Assembly: GCF_028885415.1 (NCBI RefSeq)
Contig: NZ_CP118527.1
Location: forward strand, 5,022,001-5,086,000
Reading direction: 5' to 3'
Length of the DNA stretch: 64,000 nt
Source of the DNA: Streptomyces coeruleorubidus
Lineage (GTDB): Bacteria; Actinomycetota; Actinomycetes; Streptomycetales; Streptomycetaceae
This document shows, one piece after another, positions 1 to 9,759 of this stretch. Position 1 is the stretch's first letter; every line of letters starts with the position of its first letter. The position numbers were made by a program, and so were the translations under genes. The notes below the pieces were generated by a model. That model had not been told where the DNA came from. It searched no databases and saw nothing but the letters and a program-made list of their open reading frames with translations.

Positions 1-1
1 C

Positions 2-340
2 GCCGGCACGGCGGTCGTCACGCTCGTACTGGGCCTCCAGGCGGCGGTGGTGGCCGTCATGGAACGGGGCGACGAAGGGGTGCACGGCAACATCGAGGAG
101 AACATCCGCGAGCACGGAGCGCTCACACCGCTCACCGTGTGTCTGATCGCCGGTGCGGTGGCGCTGGTCGTCGGCGCGTTCGCCCGGCACGATCTGGGCG
201 CACGGCGGGAGCAGTACACGAGACAGGCGGCGAGCGGTACGCACACACTGACCTCGATCGCGAAGGGTCTGGCGATCCCGGCGCTGGTCCTCGCCGTCCT
301 CGCGGGCATCACCTACCTGGTGGGCAGCTCTCATTGGTGA
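2..340 (+). CDS. Membrane protein, C-terminal part (5' end outside window)
   Basis: The reading frame is open from the first bases of the window and ends at a TGA, so only the last ~112 residues are visible. They contain about three hydrophobic segments (one at the left edge, one around VCLIAGAVALVVGAF and one near the C-terminus), separated by a charged loop rich in Glu, Arg and His. GTG codons at 47 and 50 and an ATG at 59 are probably internal rather than starts. I do not recognise the family; an integral membrane protein is all that can be said. Confidence 0.6.
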   Translation, partial: AGTAVVTLVLGLQAAVVAVMERGDEGVHGNIEENIREHGALTPLTVCLIAGAVALVVGAFARHDLGARREQYTRQAASGTHTLTSIAKGLAIPALVLAVLAGITYLVGSSHW

Positions 341-456
341 CTGCCTCAGCAGCCGGGTGACCTGAACCGGCGACCGGGCCAGCGGCGCTGACGCCCCGTC
401 ACCCGAGCGGGCCTTTCCGGCGGGACGGCCCGCCCCGGGCATGGTCGGGTGGAGGC

Positions 457-1497
457 GTGCAGGACTCCGACCCGACCGCTCCCGGCCCCAGGCCGCTCCT
501 CCCGGACCCCCTGCGGCGTCTCGCCGCCTGGTGCGCGCTCCTCCTGCTCGTGTCCGGGGTCGTCTACGTCGGGATCCGGCTGTGCGACGAGTTCCGGACC
601 GCCGTCGTGCCCGTGTTGCTCGCGCTGCTCGGGACGGCCCTGCTCGGGCCCCTGCACCGGCGGCTGGTGAGGGCCGGGGTGCAGCGGTCGGTCGCGGCCG
701 GGCTCACGTGTGTCGCGGTGGTGGCCGTGGTCGGCGGGGCCGTGTACATCGTGGTCGCCGCGCTCATCGACACGGGCGACGAGATCGTCGCCTCGCTCAA
801 GCAGGCCGCGCGGGGCATCTCCGAGTACTTCGGGGCGGCCGGGACCTCGCTGGAGGACCTGGCCTCCAACGCCCGGGAGCTCCTGGGCAAGTTCGGCGGC
901 TCGGCCGCCTCGGGTGTGATCAGCGGGGTCAGCGTGGTCGGCGAGACCATCGCCATGGCCGTGCTCGCGCTGCTGCTCGTCTTCTTCTTCCTGCGCGACT
1001 CCGACAAGGCCGCCGGGACGCTGCGGGCCCTGTCCCCGCGTGGCTCGGCCGAAACCCTGGAGGCCATGGCGCGGCGGGCCTTCCAGGCCGTCGAGGGCTT
1101 CATGCGCGGCACCACCTTCATCGCCCTCATCGACGCGCTGTGCATCACCGTCGGACTGCTCGTCCTCGACGTGCCCGGGGCGGCCGGGCTGGGGGCGCTG
1201 GTCTTCGTCGGCGCTTACATTCCCTACCTCGGCGCCTTCATCTCGGGAGCCGTGGCCGTGCTGGTCGCGCTCGCCGACCGGGGGTTCGTCATCGCGCTGT
1301 GGGTGCTCGGGGTGGTGCTCGCGGTGCAGGTGCTGGAAGGGCATGTGCTCCAGCCGATGATCCAGAGCCGGACCGTGCAGATGCACCCGGCGGTGGTGAT
1401 GGTGGCGATCACGGCCGGGGCGTCGGTGGCCGGTGTCCTCGGGATGCTGCTCGCCGTGCCGCTCACCGCCGCCGCCTTCGGCGTCCTCCAGTCGTGA
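457..1497 (+). CDS. AI-2E family transporter / PerM-like permease
   Basis: 346 aa polytopic inner-membrane protein. The alternating hydrophobic segments, the long amphipathic middle region and the conserved end (a VLEGHVLQPMIQ-like stretch followed by a final Gly/Ala-rich membrane pair) fit the AI-2E/PerM (UPF0118) family. Members are exporters or ion-coupled transporters of mostly unknown substrate; the quorum-signal name is inherited from one Escherichia member and should not be taken as function here. The GTG start at 457 has GGAGG just upstream. The gene converges with the phosphatase at 1502, leaving only four bases between the stops. Confidence 0.85.
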   Translation: MQDSDPTAPGPRPLLPDPLRRLAAWCALLLLVSGVVYVGIRLCDEFRTAVVPVLLALLGTALLGPLHRRLVRAGVQRSVAAGLTCVAVVAVVGGAVYIVVAALIDTGDEIVASLKQAARGISEYFGAAGTSLEDLASNARELLGKFGGSAASGVISGVSVVGETIAMAVLALLLVFFFLRDSDKAAGTLRALSPRGSAETLEAMARRAFQAVEGFMRGTTFIALIDALCITVGLLVLDVPGAAGLGALVFVGAYIPYLGAFISGAVAVLVALADRGFVIALWVLGVVLAVQVLEGHVLQPMIQSRTVQMHPAVVMVAITAGASVAGVLGMLLAVPLTAAAFGVLQS

Positions 1498-1501
1498 CCC
1501 G

Positions 1502-3640
1502 CTACGGCTGCCACGACCCGTCGCCCGAGCCGTCCACGGACTCGTAGAGCTCGAACCAGATGCTCTTGCCCTCGCCGCGCGGGTCCACCCCCCAGGCGTG
1601 CGCGAGCAGCTCCATCAGCACCAGGCCACGCCCGGAGGACGCCAGCTCCCCGGGCCTGCGCTTGTGCGGCAGGTCGTCGCCGGCGTCGGTGACCTCGATC
1701 CGCAGCCGCCGCTCACCCACCCCGCCGGTGATCTCGGCGACGAGCAGCGCGTCGGAGTCGGTGTGCACGAGCACGTTCGTCAGCATCTCGGACAGCAGCA
1801 GCACCGCAGAGTCGACCTGGTCGGGGGAGGACCAGTCGTGCAGCAGCTCGCGCAGCTGCTGCCGGGCCACCGCGACCCGCTCGGGCTCGGCCTGCGCGAC
1901 CGTCAGCACCGTGCGCCGCACGGGGGCCCGCACGATCACGGTGTCGCCGCAGCCGCAGCCCTCGCCCTCCCGGCACAGCAGAAGCAGCGCGATGTCGTCC
2001 TCGCGACGGTCGGCCAGCGGGCCGGTGGTGTGGTGCGACGACGGCCCGTGCACGGCCTGCACCAGGGTGTCGGCGAGTTCCTCCAGATCGCCCTTGTGGT
2101 CCTCCAGGATCGCGCGCAGCCGCCGCCAGCCGGAGTCCAGGTCGTGGCCGCCGGTCTCGATCAGGCCGTCCGTGCAGATCAGCATGGTCTCGCCGGGCTC
2201 AAGGGCGAGCCGGGTCGTGGGGTAGTCGGCGTCCGGGTCGATGCCCAGCGGCAGCCCGCCCGACGTGGGCCGCGTCAGCACCGTGCCGTCGGCCATCCGG
2301 ATCGCCGGGTCCGGATGGCCGGCCCGGGCGATGTCCAGCACGCCGGTCGCCGGGTCGACCTCGACGTACACACAGGTCGCGAAGCGCGGGTCGGCGGGGT
2401 CCTCGTCGCTGATGCCGTGCAGGAAGCGGGAGGCGCGGGAGAGGACGGCGTCGGGGCGGTGGCCCTCGGAGGCGTAGGCGCGCAGGGCGATGCGGAGCTG
2501 GCCCATCAGGCCCGCCGCGCGTACGTCATGGCCCTGGACGTCCCCGATGACCAGCGAGAACCGTCCACTGGGCAGCGGAATCACGTCGTACCAGTCGCCG
2601 CCGACCTGGAGGCCGCCGCCGGTGGGGACGTAGCGGGCGGCGACGCTCATGCCCGGGATGCGCTGCGGGCCGAGCCTCGGCAGCATCGTGCGCTGGAGCC
2701 CGTCGGTCAGCGCCCGCTCGCTCTCGGCCACGCCCGCCCGGGTCAGCGCCTGTGCCAGCATCCGCGCCACGGTGGCCAGCACGGACCGCTCGTCCGGTGT
2801 GAAGGCGACCGGGTAGGCGAAGGCCGCCATCCACGCACCCATCGTGCGGCCGGCCACGGTCAGCGGCAGGAACGCCCAGGACCTCCGGCCGAAGCGCTCG
2901 GCGAGCGGCCAGGTCAGCGGGTAGCGGGCCTTGTACTGCTCGGGGGAGGACAGGTACACCGCCCGGCCGGTCCGCACGACCTCGGCGGCCGGGTAGTCCG
3001 TGTCCAGCGGCATGTCGGAGAACGGGCTGTCGTCGCCCTGCTGCTGCCCGTGGTGCCCGATGATCGTCAGCCGGTCGCCCTCCACGCCGAACACCGCAAG
3101 CCCGTCCGGCGAGAAGCCCGGCATCGACAGATTGGCCGTGACCCGCAGGACCTCCTGCGTGGAGCGCGCCTCGGCCAGCGCCCGGCCCGCGTCCAGCAGG
3201 AACGCCTCCCGGGAGCGTCGCCAGTCACCGGTGACCGCGCTGCGCCCGGCCGGGGTGCCCGGCGTGGGCTCGGTGACCTCCTGGAGGGTGCCGATCAGCC
3301 GGTACGCCTTGCGGGCCCGGTCGAAGGACGGCTTGGAGCGGCTGCGGACGATCCGGACGATGCGGCCCTGCTCGTCCATGATCCGGATCCGTACCTCGGC
3401 GAGGGTGCCCTCGGCGACGGCGAGCTGGATCACGCCGGTGATCTCGTTCCAGTCGACCGGATGCAGCCGGGCCCGGGCCTGGGCCTCCGTAAGGCTGACT
3501 TGTTCCGCGGGCAGCCCGAGCAACCGTGCCGCCTCGGCGTCGACCGTGACCAGCCCGGTGGCGGTGTCCCAGTGCCACAGGCCGGTCGCGAGGGCTGCGA
3601 GAGCCTCCCCCACGGCGGGCAAGGGCTCGCCAGTGCGCAT
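1502..3640 (-). CDS. SpoIIE-type PP2C phosphatase with PAS, GAF and HATPase domains
   Basis: 712 aa, apparently soluble. Order of domains: PAS-like (about 15-125), GAF (about 150-310), PP2C/SpoIIE phosphatase (about 330-545, with VGGDWYDV, IGDVQGHD and a CTDGLIE motif that supply metal-binding Asp residues), and a C-terminal GHKL ATPase/anti-sigma kinase-like domain (about 575-700, N-box SEMLTNVLVHT and G-box SSGRGLVLM). Such Streptomyces proteins act in partner-switching cascades, dephosphorylating anti-anti-sigma factors while the ATPase domain can bind or phosphorylate them. No sigma factor or STAS gene lies next to it, so its partners are unknown. The ATG start at 3640 is preceded by an AGTAGG-like ribosome site. 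Confidence 0.9.
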   Translation of the reverse strand: MRTGEPLPAVGEALAALATGLWHWDTATGLVTVDAEAARLLGLPAEQVSLTEAQARARLHPVDWNEITGVIQLAVAEGTLAEVRIRIMDEQGRIVRIVRSRSKPSFDRARKAYRLIGTLQEVTEPTPGTPAGRSAVTGDWRRSREAFLLDAGRALAEARSTQEVLRVTANLSMPGFSPDGLAVFGVEGDRLTIIGHHGQQQGDDSPFSDMPLDTDYPAAEVVRTGRAVYLSSPEQYKARYPLTWPLAERFGRRSWAFLPLTVAGRTMGAWMAAFAYPVAFTPDERSVLATVARMLAQALTRAGVAESERALTDGLQRTMLPRLGPQRIPGMSVAARYVPTGGGLQVGGDWYDVIPLPSGRFSLVIGDVQGHDVRAAGLMGQLRIALRAYASEGHRPDAVLSRASRFLHGISDEDPADPRFATCVYVEVDPATGVLDIARAGHPDPAIRMADGTVLTRPTSGGLPLGIDPDADYPTTRLALEPGETMLICTDGLIETGGHDLDSGWRRLRAILEDHKGDLEELADTLVQAVHGPSSHHTTGPLADRREDDIALLLLCREGEGCGCGDTVIVRAPVRRTVLTVAQAEPERVAVARQQLRELLHDWSSPDQVDSAVLLLSEMLTNVLVHTDSDALLVAEITGGVGERRLRIEVTDAGDDLPHKRRPGELASSGRGLVLMELLAHAWGVDPRGEGKSIWFELYESVDGSGDGSWQP

Positions 3641-3749
3641 TGACCTACTTTAAGAAGAGGCGATCGAACACTGCCACGCGAAGAGGGAAGTGTGCTCGAT
3701 CGTTAACTGAGGAGAGCCGATCTTCGCCTGCCCGGTACGCTGGGGACCA

Positions 3750-3763
3750 GTTTCACGTGAAAC
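3750..3763. promoter_or_regulatory. parS centromere site (ParB binding)
   Basis: GTTTCACGTGAAAC is a perfect 14-bp palindrome identical to the known Streptomyces parS core bound by ParB during chromosome segregation. It lies 35 bp before aspS, in what is probably its 5' untranslated region. Clustered parS sites surround oriC in Streptomyces. I saw no second copy in the window. Confidence 0.85.
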
Positions 3764-3798
3764 ACAGACCCCGATCAGCGAAGACTGGATGAACGACG

Positions 3799-5562
3799 AT
3801 GCATCGGTACAGGTCCCACACCTGCGGCGAGCTCCGCGCCTCTGACGTCGACACCGACGTCCGGCTGAGTGGCTGGCTGCACAATCGGCGCGACCTGGGC
3901 GGCATCCTCTTCATCGATCTGCGCGACCACTACGGCATCACGCAGCTCGTGGCCCGTCCCGGCACCCCCGCCTACGAGGCCCTCGACAAGCTCTCCAAGG
4001 AATCGACCGTCCGCGTCGACGGCAAGGTCGTCTCCCGGGGCGCCGAGAACATCAACCCCGAGCTGCCGACCGGTGAGGTCGAGGTCGAGGTCGGCGAGGT
4101 CGAGCTGCTCGGCGCGGCCGCCCCGCTGCCGTTCACGATCAACGCCGAGGACGGGGTCAACGAGGAGCGGCGTCTGGAGTACCGCTTCCTGGACCTGCGC
4201 CGCGAGCGCATGCACCGCAACATCATGCTGCGCACGGCGGTCATCTCGGCGATCCGCCACAAGATGACGGCCCTCGGCTTCAACGAGATGGCGACGCCGA
4301 TCCTCTCCGCGACCTCCCCCGAGGGCGCCCGCGACTTCGTCGTCCCGTCCCGCCTGCACCCGGGCAAGTTCTACGCCCTTCCCCAGGCGCCCCAGCAGTT
4401 CAAGCAGCTGCTGATGATCTCCGGGTTCGACCGGTACTTCCAGATCGCGCCCTGCTTCCGTGACGAGGACGCGCGCGCCGACCGCTCGCCCGGCGAGTTC
4501 TACCAGCTCGACATCGAGATGAGCTTCGTCGAGCAGGAAGACGTCTTCCGGCCCGTCGAGAAGCTGATGACCGAGCTGTTCGAGGAGTTCGGCGGTGGCC
4601 GCCACGTCACCTCGCCGTTCCCGCGGATCCCGTTCCGCGAGGCGATGCTGAAGTACGGCTCCGACAAGCCCGACCTGCGCGCCCAGCTCGAACTCGTCGA
4701 CATCACCGACATCTTCGAGGGCTCGGAGTTCAAGGCCTTCGCCGGCAAGCACGTCCGCGCCCTGCCGGTGCCGGACGTCTCCGCGCAGCCCCGCAAGTTC
4801 TTCGACCAGCTCGGCGACTACGCCGTCTCGCAGGGCGCCAAGGGCCTGGCCTGGGTCCGGGTCGCCGAGGACGGCTCCCTCTCCGGCCCGATCGCGAAGT
4901 TCCTCACCGAGGAGAACGTCGCCGAGCTGACCAAGCGCCTGTCCCTGGCGGCCGGCCACGCCGTGTTCTTCGGCGCGGGTGAGTTCGACGAGGTCTCCAA
5001 GATCATGGGCGCGGTGCGGGTGGAAGCCGCCAAGCGTGCCGGGCACTTCGAGGAGAACGTCTTCCGCTTCTGCTGGATCGTCGACTTCCCGATGTACGAG
5101 AAGGACGAGGAGACCGGCGCGATCGACTTCTCGCACAACCCCTTCTCCATGCCGCAGGGCGGCCTGGAGGCCTTGGAGACCCAGGACCCGCTGGACATCC
5201 TCGGCTGGCAGTACGACATCGTCTGCAACGGCGTCGAGCTGTCCTCCGGCGCGATCCGGAACCACGAGCCGGAGATCATGCTCAAGGCCTTCGAGATCGC
5301 CGGGTACGACCGCGAGACGGTCGAGGAGAAGTTCGCCGGCATGCTGCGCGCCTTCCGCTTCGGCGCCCCGCCGCACGGCGGCATCGCGCCCGGCGTCGAC
5401 CGCATTGTCATGCTGCTCGCCGACGAGCCGAACATCCGCGAGACCATCGCCTTCCCGCTCAACGGCAACGCCCAGGACCTGATGATGGGCGCGCCGACGG
5501 AGCTGGAGGAGGCGCGGCTGAAGGAGCTGCACCTGTCGGTGCGCAAGCCGCAGCCCAAGTAG
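3799..5562 (+). CDS. aspS: Aspartyl-tRNA synthetase
   Basis: 587 aa class II aminoacyl-tRNA synthetase of the bacterial type, charging tRNA-Asp in the cytoplasm. The N-terminal OB fold (about 1-110) recognises the anticodon. The catalytic core carries motif 2 ([21 protein letters not shown]) interrupted by the bacterial GAD insertion (about 290-420), and motif 3 ([13 protein letters not shown]) is near the C-terminus. Length and domain order are normal. Whether it also charges tRNA-Asn cannot be judged without knowing if the genome has AsnRS or GatCAB. Upstream is the parS site; downstream is a strong hairpin terminator. Confidence 0.98.
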   Translation: MHRYRSHTCGELRASDVDTDVRLSGWLHNRRDLGGILFIDLRDHYGITQLVARPGTPAYEALDKLSKESTVRVDGKVVSRGAENINPELPTGEVEVEVGEVELLGAAAPLPFTINAEDGVNEERRLEYRFLDLRRERMHRNIMLRTAVISAIRHKMTALGFNEMATPILSATSPEGARDFVVPSRLHPGKFYALPQAPQQFKQLLMISGFDRYFQIAPCFRDEDARADRSPGEFYQLDIEMSFVEQEDVFRPVEKLMTELFEEFGGGRHVTSPFPRIPFREAMLKYGSDKPDLRAQLELVDITDIFEGSEFKAFAGKHVRALPVPDVSAQPRKFFDQLGDYAVSQGAKGLAWVRVAEDGSLSGPIAKFLTEENVAELTKRLSLAAGHAVFFGAGEFDEVSKIMGAVRVEAAKRAGHFEENVFRFCWIVDFPMYEKDEETGAIDFSHNPFSMPQGGLEALETQDPLDILGWQYDIVCNGVELSSGAIRNHEPEIMLKAFEIAGYDRETVEEKFAGMLRAFRFGAPPHGGIAPGVDRIVMLLADEPNIRETIAFPLNGNAQDLMMGAPTELEEARLKELHLSVRKPQPK

Positions 5563-5575
5563 TCGCGGCAGCGTC

Positions 5576-5612
5576 AGCGGCCCGGAACCGGCGTCGGTTC
5601 CGGGCCGCTTTC
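5576..5612 (+). terminator. Intrinsic terminator after aspS
   Basis: A 14-bp perfect stem (AGCGGCCCGGAACC, 5576-5589, with its complement at 5596-5609) closes a GGCGTC loop and runs into CTTTCG. The loop and inner stem are shared with the terminator at 9656 that closes the dynamin operon. Confidence 0.85.
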
Positions 5613-5769
5613 GTGTGTGCACAGCAACCCACAGGTTCCTCTGGGGGTGACGTACCCGTCGCGGAGCTGAACCCTCATATGACCCACCCTGCTCGATTCG
5701 CCTCCAAGGCCACGGGAAAGTTGCCATCATGGTGTGTCGGCCATCACACAGTGATTTTTCGGGGGCGGA

Positions 5770-7578
5770 GTGACGGCGCATGACCTGGATGAATCCGATC
5801 CGGGACGTCCGGGCGGGACTGCTGTGCAGGCAAGTGGGCAGCTCGGGCATCTCGCTGAGCGGGTCGCCGCGCTGGCCGACCGTGCCGGCGCCGACGGCGC
5901 CGCCCGCTTGATTCGCCATGTGAACCGGCCGGCCTCGGCAGCCGCCCGCGTGTGTGTCGTGGGCGGCATGAACGTGGGCAAGTCGTCACTCATCAATCAA
6001 CTGGCCGGCGCCCGCTGCCTGCCTGTGTCGATCCACCCCACCTCCTCGGCCGTGCCCACACTCGTCCGGGCCTCGGAGCACCCCGCCGGCGCCGTGGACG
6101 CCCTGGAGGGGCCCCTGCGTGTCGTCAGCGCCGGCCCTGACGCGTCCTGGTTGGCCGACGCCGGGCTGGAACTGGTGGAGACCCCCAACTGGGACGCATG
6201 GTCTCTTGTCCGGGGCGGCGATCACTCCGGTCGGAGCGAACATCGGGTCGGCGATCTCCTGGCCTCTGCCGTCAGCGGCTGCGATGTGATCGTGATCGTC
6301 ACTTCGGCCCCCAGAGCCCTGCCCGCCTCCGACGTGTCCAGGCTGAAGGCACTGGCCGGACAGCCACACTGCCCGCCCCTCCTCGTCGTCGTCACCAGAC
6401 TCGACGAGATGGAGACCGCCGCCGAGGCGGATGACGTCATGCGGCGTGTCCGGCACCAAGTGGCACTCACCGCCGCCGACGCCCACGTCCTGGCGGGACC
6501 CGGGCGGCTCGGGGAGGAGAGCGAGGAGAGGCTGGAACACTGCCGCACCGTGCTGGCAGTGCTCGGTACCACGCACCGGCGGACCGGTATGCGCGCCCGG
6601 CGTCGGGCCCAGCTCCTCCTCGCCACCTGTGAACTGATCTCCAGCGCGGCGGAGCGCGCCATGGCAGCCGAGGCAGGGCCGGACGATCCGGCACGGACCA
6701 GCGCCGCCGCGGCATGGCAGGCCGCACGCACCACCGCTCTGGTGAACTGGATATCGCTGTCCGCCGCACTGGACGAGCGGCGTGACGAACTGCTGGGCCG
6801 GATCACCGCTGAGTCCGACCACCTGCGAGCGCTGTGCCTGAGACGGCTGGCGCGTGAGCTGTCCCAGGGCCAGGACGCCCGGGAGTTCGTACGGCTGCGC
6901 GTCATACCCGAGGTCGCAGTGGCGCTGCAGAAGGTCGAAGGGCGGATCACAAAACAGGTCGAACAGGCCCTCGAAGCCGACGCACAGTGGCTGCAGGAGG
7001 CGCTGGCCGCCCACCGACCCGCCGCGGAGCTGCTGTCCGGCATACCGGAGCAGCGCACCACTGGGCCGGTACCTGATGGCCGTCCGTCCGTGTGGGTGGA
7101 CAGGGGCAGCCGAACCGACGCAGATGACCGGAACAAGGCCGACCCGTCGAAGCGGTCGGCCGCTACTGGTGGCTCCTCCTTCATCCCGGAGCTCGTCGGG
7201 GCAGGCGTGCAGGCCCTGCTGGGCTCCCTGGTCCCGGACGCCGTGGCCGGCCTGATGGGGGCCGCGGGCACGGCCCTGGCGGGCGACGCGTTCGCACGCG
7301 GCCGGGAACAGGCGCTGGACGCCACGATCAACGACCTGCAACGGGCTGTCGATGCCGGCTTCGCCGAGCACCTGACAACCGTGGCCCGACGGCTCGACCG
7401 GCTCTACGCACGGCTCGAAGCGCGCGCCAGGGAAGGCGACGAGCAGTGGTGGCGGGTCAACGGGGCCGCCTTCGCGGCACGACCGGATTCGCGCGGCCAC
7501 TGGTTGACGCTGCTGGAGGAGTCCAGGGCGCTGCGCCGGTCGGTCAGGGAGCTGGTGACAACCTGGGATGAGGTGTGA
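5770..7578 (+). CDS. Dynamin-like GTPase, first of a tandem pair
   Basis: 602 aa. A P-loop GGMNVGKSS lies at residues 65-73 with a switch-like HPTSSAVPT region after it. The G3 position (ETPNWD) departs from the usual DxxG, and G4 is TRLD instead of NKxD. The remainder is mostly helical, with an Ala/Gly-rich hydrophobic hairpin near residues 475-515 resembling a membrane-inserting paddle. This fits bacterial dynamin-like proteins, large GTPases that remodel or protect membranes. The GTG start at 5770 follows GGGGCGGAG. Its stop overlaps the start of the next GTPase, so the two are translationally coupled and probably form a hetero-oligomer. The divergent G3 suggests a weaker or accessory GTPase. 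Confidence 0.75.
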   Translation: MTAHDLDESDPGRPGGTAVQASGQLGHLAERVAALADRAGADGAARLIRHVNRPASAAARVCVVGGMNVGKSSLINQLAGARCLPVSIHPTSSAVPTLVRASEHPAGAVDALEGPLRVVSAGPDASWLADAGLELVETPNWDAWSLVRGGDHSGRSEHRVGDLLASAVSGCDVIVIVTSAPRALPASDVSRLKALAGQPHCPPLLVVVTRLDEMETAAEADDVMRRVRHQVALTAADAHVLAGPGRLGEESEERLEHCRTVLAVLGTTHRRTGMRARRRAQLLLATCELISSAAERAMAAEAGPDDPARTSAAAAWQAARTTALVNWISLSAALDERRDELLGRITAESDHLRALCLRRLARELSQGQDAREFVRLRVIPEVAVALQKVEGRITKQVEQALEADAQWLQEALAAHRPAAELLSGIPEQRTTGPVPDGRPSVWVDRGSRTDADDRNKADPSKRSAATGGSSFIPELVGAGVQALLGSLVPDAVAGLMGAAGTALAGDAFARGREQALDATINDLQRAVDAGFAEHLTTVARRLDRLYARLEARAREGDEQWWRVNGAAFAARPDSRGHWLTLLEESRALRRSVRELVTTWDEV

Positions 7579-9620
7579 TGGAGCAGGAAACTCCGCAACG
7601 TCAGAGCGGAACTCAGGGGGAGTTCGACAACTGGAGTTCCCGCATGGGTTCGTTGCAGGAGCTCTACCAGCGGATCAGGGGGGTCTCCGAGCAAACGGCG
7701 GGCCTGATGGGGACGGACACCCGGGAGCAGGGCACGATCCGGCTCGAGAGCACGCGCAGTGTCTTCGAGCGCGAGACGTTCCGGATGATGGTCCTCGGCG
7801 AGTTCAGCAGCGGCAAGAGCACGCTGATCAACGCCATGCTGGGCAAGCGACTGCTGCCGACGAAGGCCAATCCCACGACCGCCTTCACCACCTTGCTGCG
7901 CTGGGGCGAGAACGAGCAGGCCGAGCTCTACCGTGACATGGACCGCCGAGAGTCCACCGTGGTCAGCACGGAGAAGTTCCAGGAGGAGGTGGCCCTGCAG
8001 ATCGATGCCGAAGGCGCGTCCCGTGAGCCCTCGTTCTCCCTCGCCGTCGTCTCCCAGCCGCTGGAACTGCTGGGGCGCTGGGTCGAGATCGTCGACTCGG
8101 CGGGCGTGAACGAGAACCCCTCGCGCGAGCAGGTCACGTTGAGCTTCCTGGAGGAGGTCGACGCGATCGTCTATGTCACCGATGCGTCCCGGCCCTTCAC
8201 GCTCCACGAGACCGAGAACTATCTGGAGCAGGTCTACGCCCTCGGCCACCGGGACATCTTCTACGTCGTCAACCGCTTCGACCTGATCGACGAGGACGAG
8301 CAGGACGAAGTGATGAGGCGCTGCCGCAACGAGGTGGCCAAACTGGAGCGCCGCCTGGCGGGGCAGGCGCACAACGAGGTGCACTTCGTCAGCGCACGGG
8401 ATGCGCTGCGGGCCCGCCTCGCGGGCGATGAAGCCGCAGTCGAGCGGTCGGGGCTCACGGCTCTGCAGAAGTCCCTGGAACTCTTCTGTCTGCGCGACGC
8501 GGCCCGGGTGAAGTTCGTGCGGCTCGCCGAGTATCTGCGGCAGACCGCGATCCGCCTGCGCAAGCACTTGCAGAACCAGAGCGGGGGTCTCGCCAGAACG
8601 ACCCAGGAACTTCGGGAAGTGCTCAACAGCGCCGAGGCCAGCCGGGAACAGCTGCAGCAGGACGAGTCGAAGATCCGGCGCATCGTCGAAGCCTGGGTCA
8701 CTGAGGTGGAAAAGGATGTCAAGGCGGAGTTCTCGGCCCACCTGGTCAAGTTGAGCGCGCAACTGCCCGGCTGGGACGTGAAAGGCCCCGGCCTGCTGGA
8801 TCGTGCGGGACGTGTGATCACTCCCGGGGGCCGCGACGCCATTGCCAACCAGATCATCGACGGGTACACGAGCGCGCTGCAACGCCGTATGCAGGTGTTC
8901 TGCTCGGTGGACCTGGAGGAGGTCGTCCAAGAGCACCAGGCCCGGCTGCTGGAGCGGCTGACACCCCTGATCCGCGAGTACGAGAGCGCGCTGGAAGAGA
9001 TACGCGCCCGCCTGACCGGCGTCAGTGAGGACCGCCAGGCCGACCAGCTGCTGTACGGGTTGGCGCTGTCGGCCAGTCGTGGAGGGTTCGGGGGCACCAT
9101 GCCGTTTTCCATGCCGTTCCGGTTCCGGCCCGGTGAGGTCACGGCACTGGCCGCGGGGGTCGGCGCCGCAGGGGCCGGTGGACTGGCCCTGGCCGGTGCC
9201 AGCGGGGCGCTCAGCCTCGGATTCGCCGTTCCTCCGGTGGGCATCGCGCTGGCCGTCGGTGCCGCGCTCGGCCCGGTGCTCGGGGCGGTCTCCCTCGCCG
9301 TCTCGAGCGGCAAGCTGCGGGCCAAAGTGGCCAACCACATCGCGGAGCAGCTGAAGCAGTCCGCCGGCCACATCGCGCAACAGTACGTGCGCAACCGCGT
9401 CGCCGATCTTCGCGCCGTGTGGAACGGAGTTGCGAACTCTCTGACGGAACGACTCAACGAAGTCATCGCCGACATCGAGCGCAGCATCGATCAGTCGCGC
9501 CTCGACGAGCAGGAGAAGCAGGCCAAACGCGACGAGCTGTACCGCTACGAACAGGAGCTGACGAACATCGAGGTCGCCATCGGGGAGTTCCTGCGCCCGT
9601 ACGTTGCCGAGGCCGCCTGA
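7575..9620 (+). CDS. Dynamin-like GTPase, second of a tandem pair
   Basis: 681 aa with a complete set of GTPase motifs: G1 GEFSSGKST (about 75-83), G2 Thr in KANPTTAFTT, G3 DSAG, G4 NRFD. The LPTxxxPTTAxxT spacing is typical of bacterial dynamin-like proteins. A long helical stalk follows, then a Gly/Ala-rich hydrophobic stretch (about 530-580) likely to insert into the membrane, then more coiled-coil. The start is GTG 7575 or ATG 7578, overlapping the upstream stop. Paired bacterial dynamins are known in Streptomyces sporulation (DynA/DynB) and in stress or phage protection elsewhere. This pair lacks the genes that usually flank dynAB, so it is probably a separate system. Confidence 0.85.
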   Translation: MMEQETPQRQSGTQGEFDNWSSRMGSLQELYQRIRGVSEQTAGLMGTDTREQGTIRLESTRSVFERETFRMMVLGEFSSGKSTLINAMLGKRLLPTKANPTTAFTTLLRWGENEQAELYRDMDRRESTVVSTEKFQEEVALQIDAEGASREPSFSLAVVSQPLELLGRWVEIVDSAGVNENPSREQVTLSFLEEVDAIVYVTDASRPFTLHETENYLEQVYALGHRDIFYVVNRFDLIDEDEQDEVMRRCRNEVAKLERRLAGQAHNEVHFVSARDALRARLAGDEAAVERSGLTALQKSLELFCLRDAARVKFVRLAEYLRQTAIRLRKHLQNQSGGLARTTQELREVLNSAEASREQLQQDESKIRRIVEAWVTEVEKDVKAEFSAHLVKLSAQLPGWDVKGPGLLDRAGRVITPGGRDAIANQIIDGYTSALQRRMQVFCSVDLEEVVQEHQARLLERLTPLIREYESALEEIRARLTGVSEDRQADQLLYGLALSASRGGFGGTMPFSMPFRFRPGEVTALAAGVGAAGAGGLALAGASGALSLGFAVPPVGIALAVGAALGPVLGAVSLAVSSGKLRAKVANHIAEQLKQSAGHIAQQYVRNRVADLRAVWNGVANSLTERLNEVIADIERSIDQSRLDEQEKQAKRDELYRYEQELTNIEVAIGEFLRPYVAEAA

Positions 9621-9655
9621 CGGACGAGGCGCCGCACGGCGCAGGACTTCCAGGC

Positions 9656-9692
9656 AGTGGCTCGGAACCGGCGTCGGTTCCGAGCCACTTTC
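9656..9692 (+). terminator. Intrinsic terminator after the dynamin operon
   Basis: A 14-bp perfect stem (AGTGGCTCGGAACC, 9656-9669, pairing with 9676-9689) with the same GGCGTC loop and following TTTCG as the aspS terminator at 5576. The shared 20-base core flanks the GTPase pair on both sides. Confidence 0.85.
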
Positions 9693-9759
9693 GCACCCAG
9701 GGCTCTCACCCAGCTCTCACCCAGGCTCCTGACAGGCGGGCTCCCTAGTTTCCCTTCCC

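Noticed and set aside
1433..3643. 736-codon open frame on the plus strand opposite the SpoIIE phosphatase
   Set aside because: Arg/Pro/Gly/His-rich translation with no domain; typical antisense frame in high-G+C DNA. The minus strand encodes a full multi-domain protein.
3775..5919. 714-codon open frame opposite aspS
   Set aside because: Shadow of aspS codon bias; no recognisable domain, while aspS motifs are complete on the plus strand.
5770..9620. Sporulation dynAB operon
   Set aside because: The GTPase pair looks similar, but neighbouring genes are aspS and a dioxygenase instead of developmental genes; the assignment cannot be supported.
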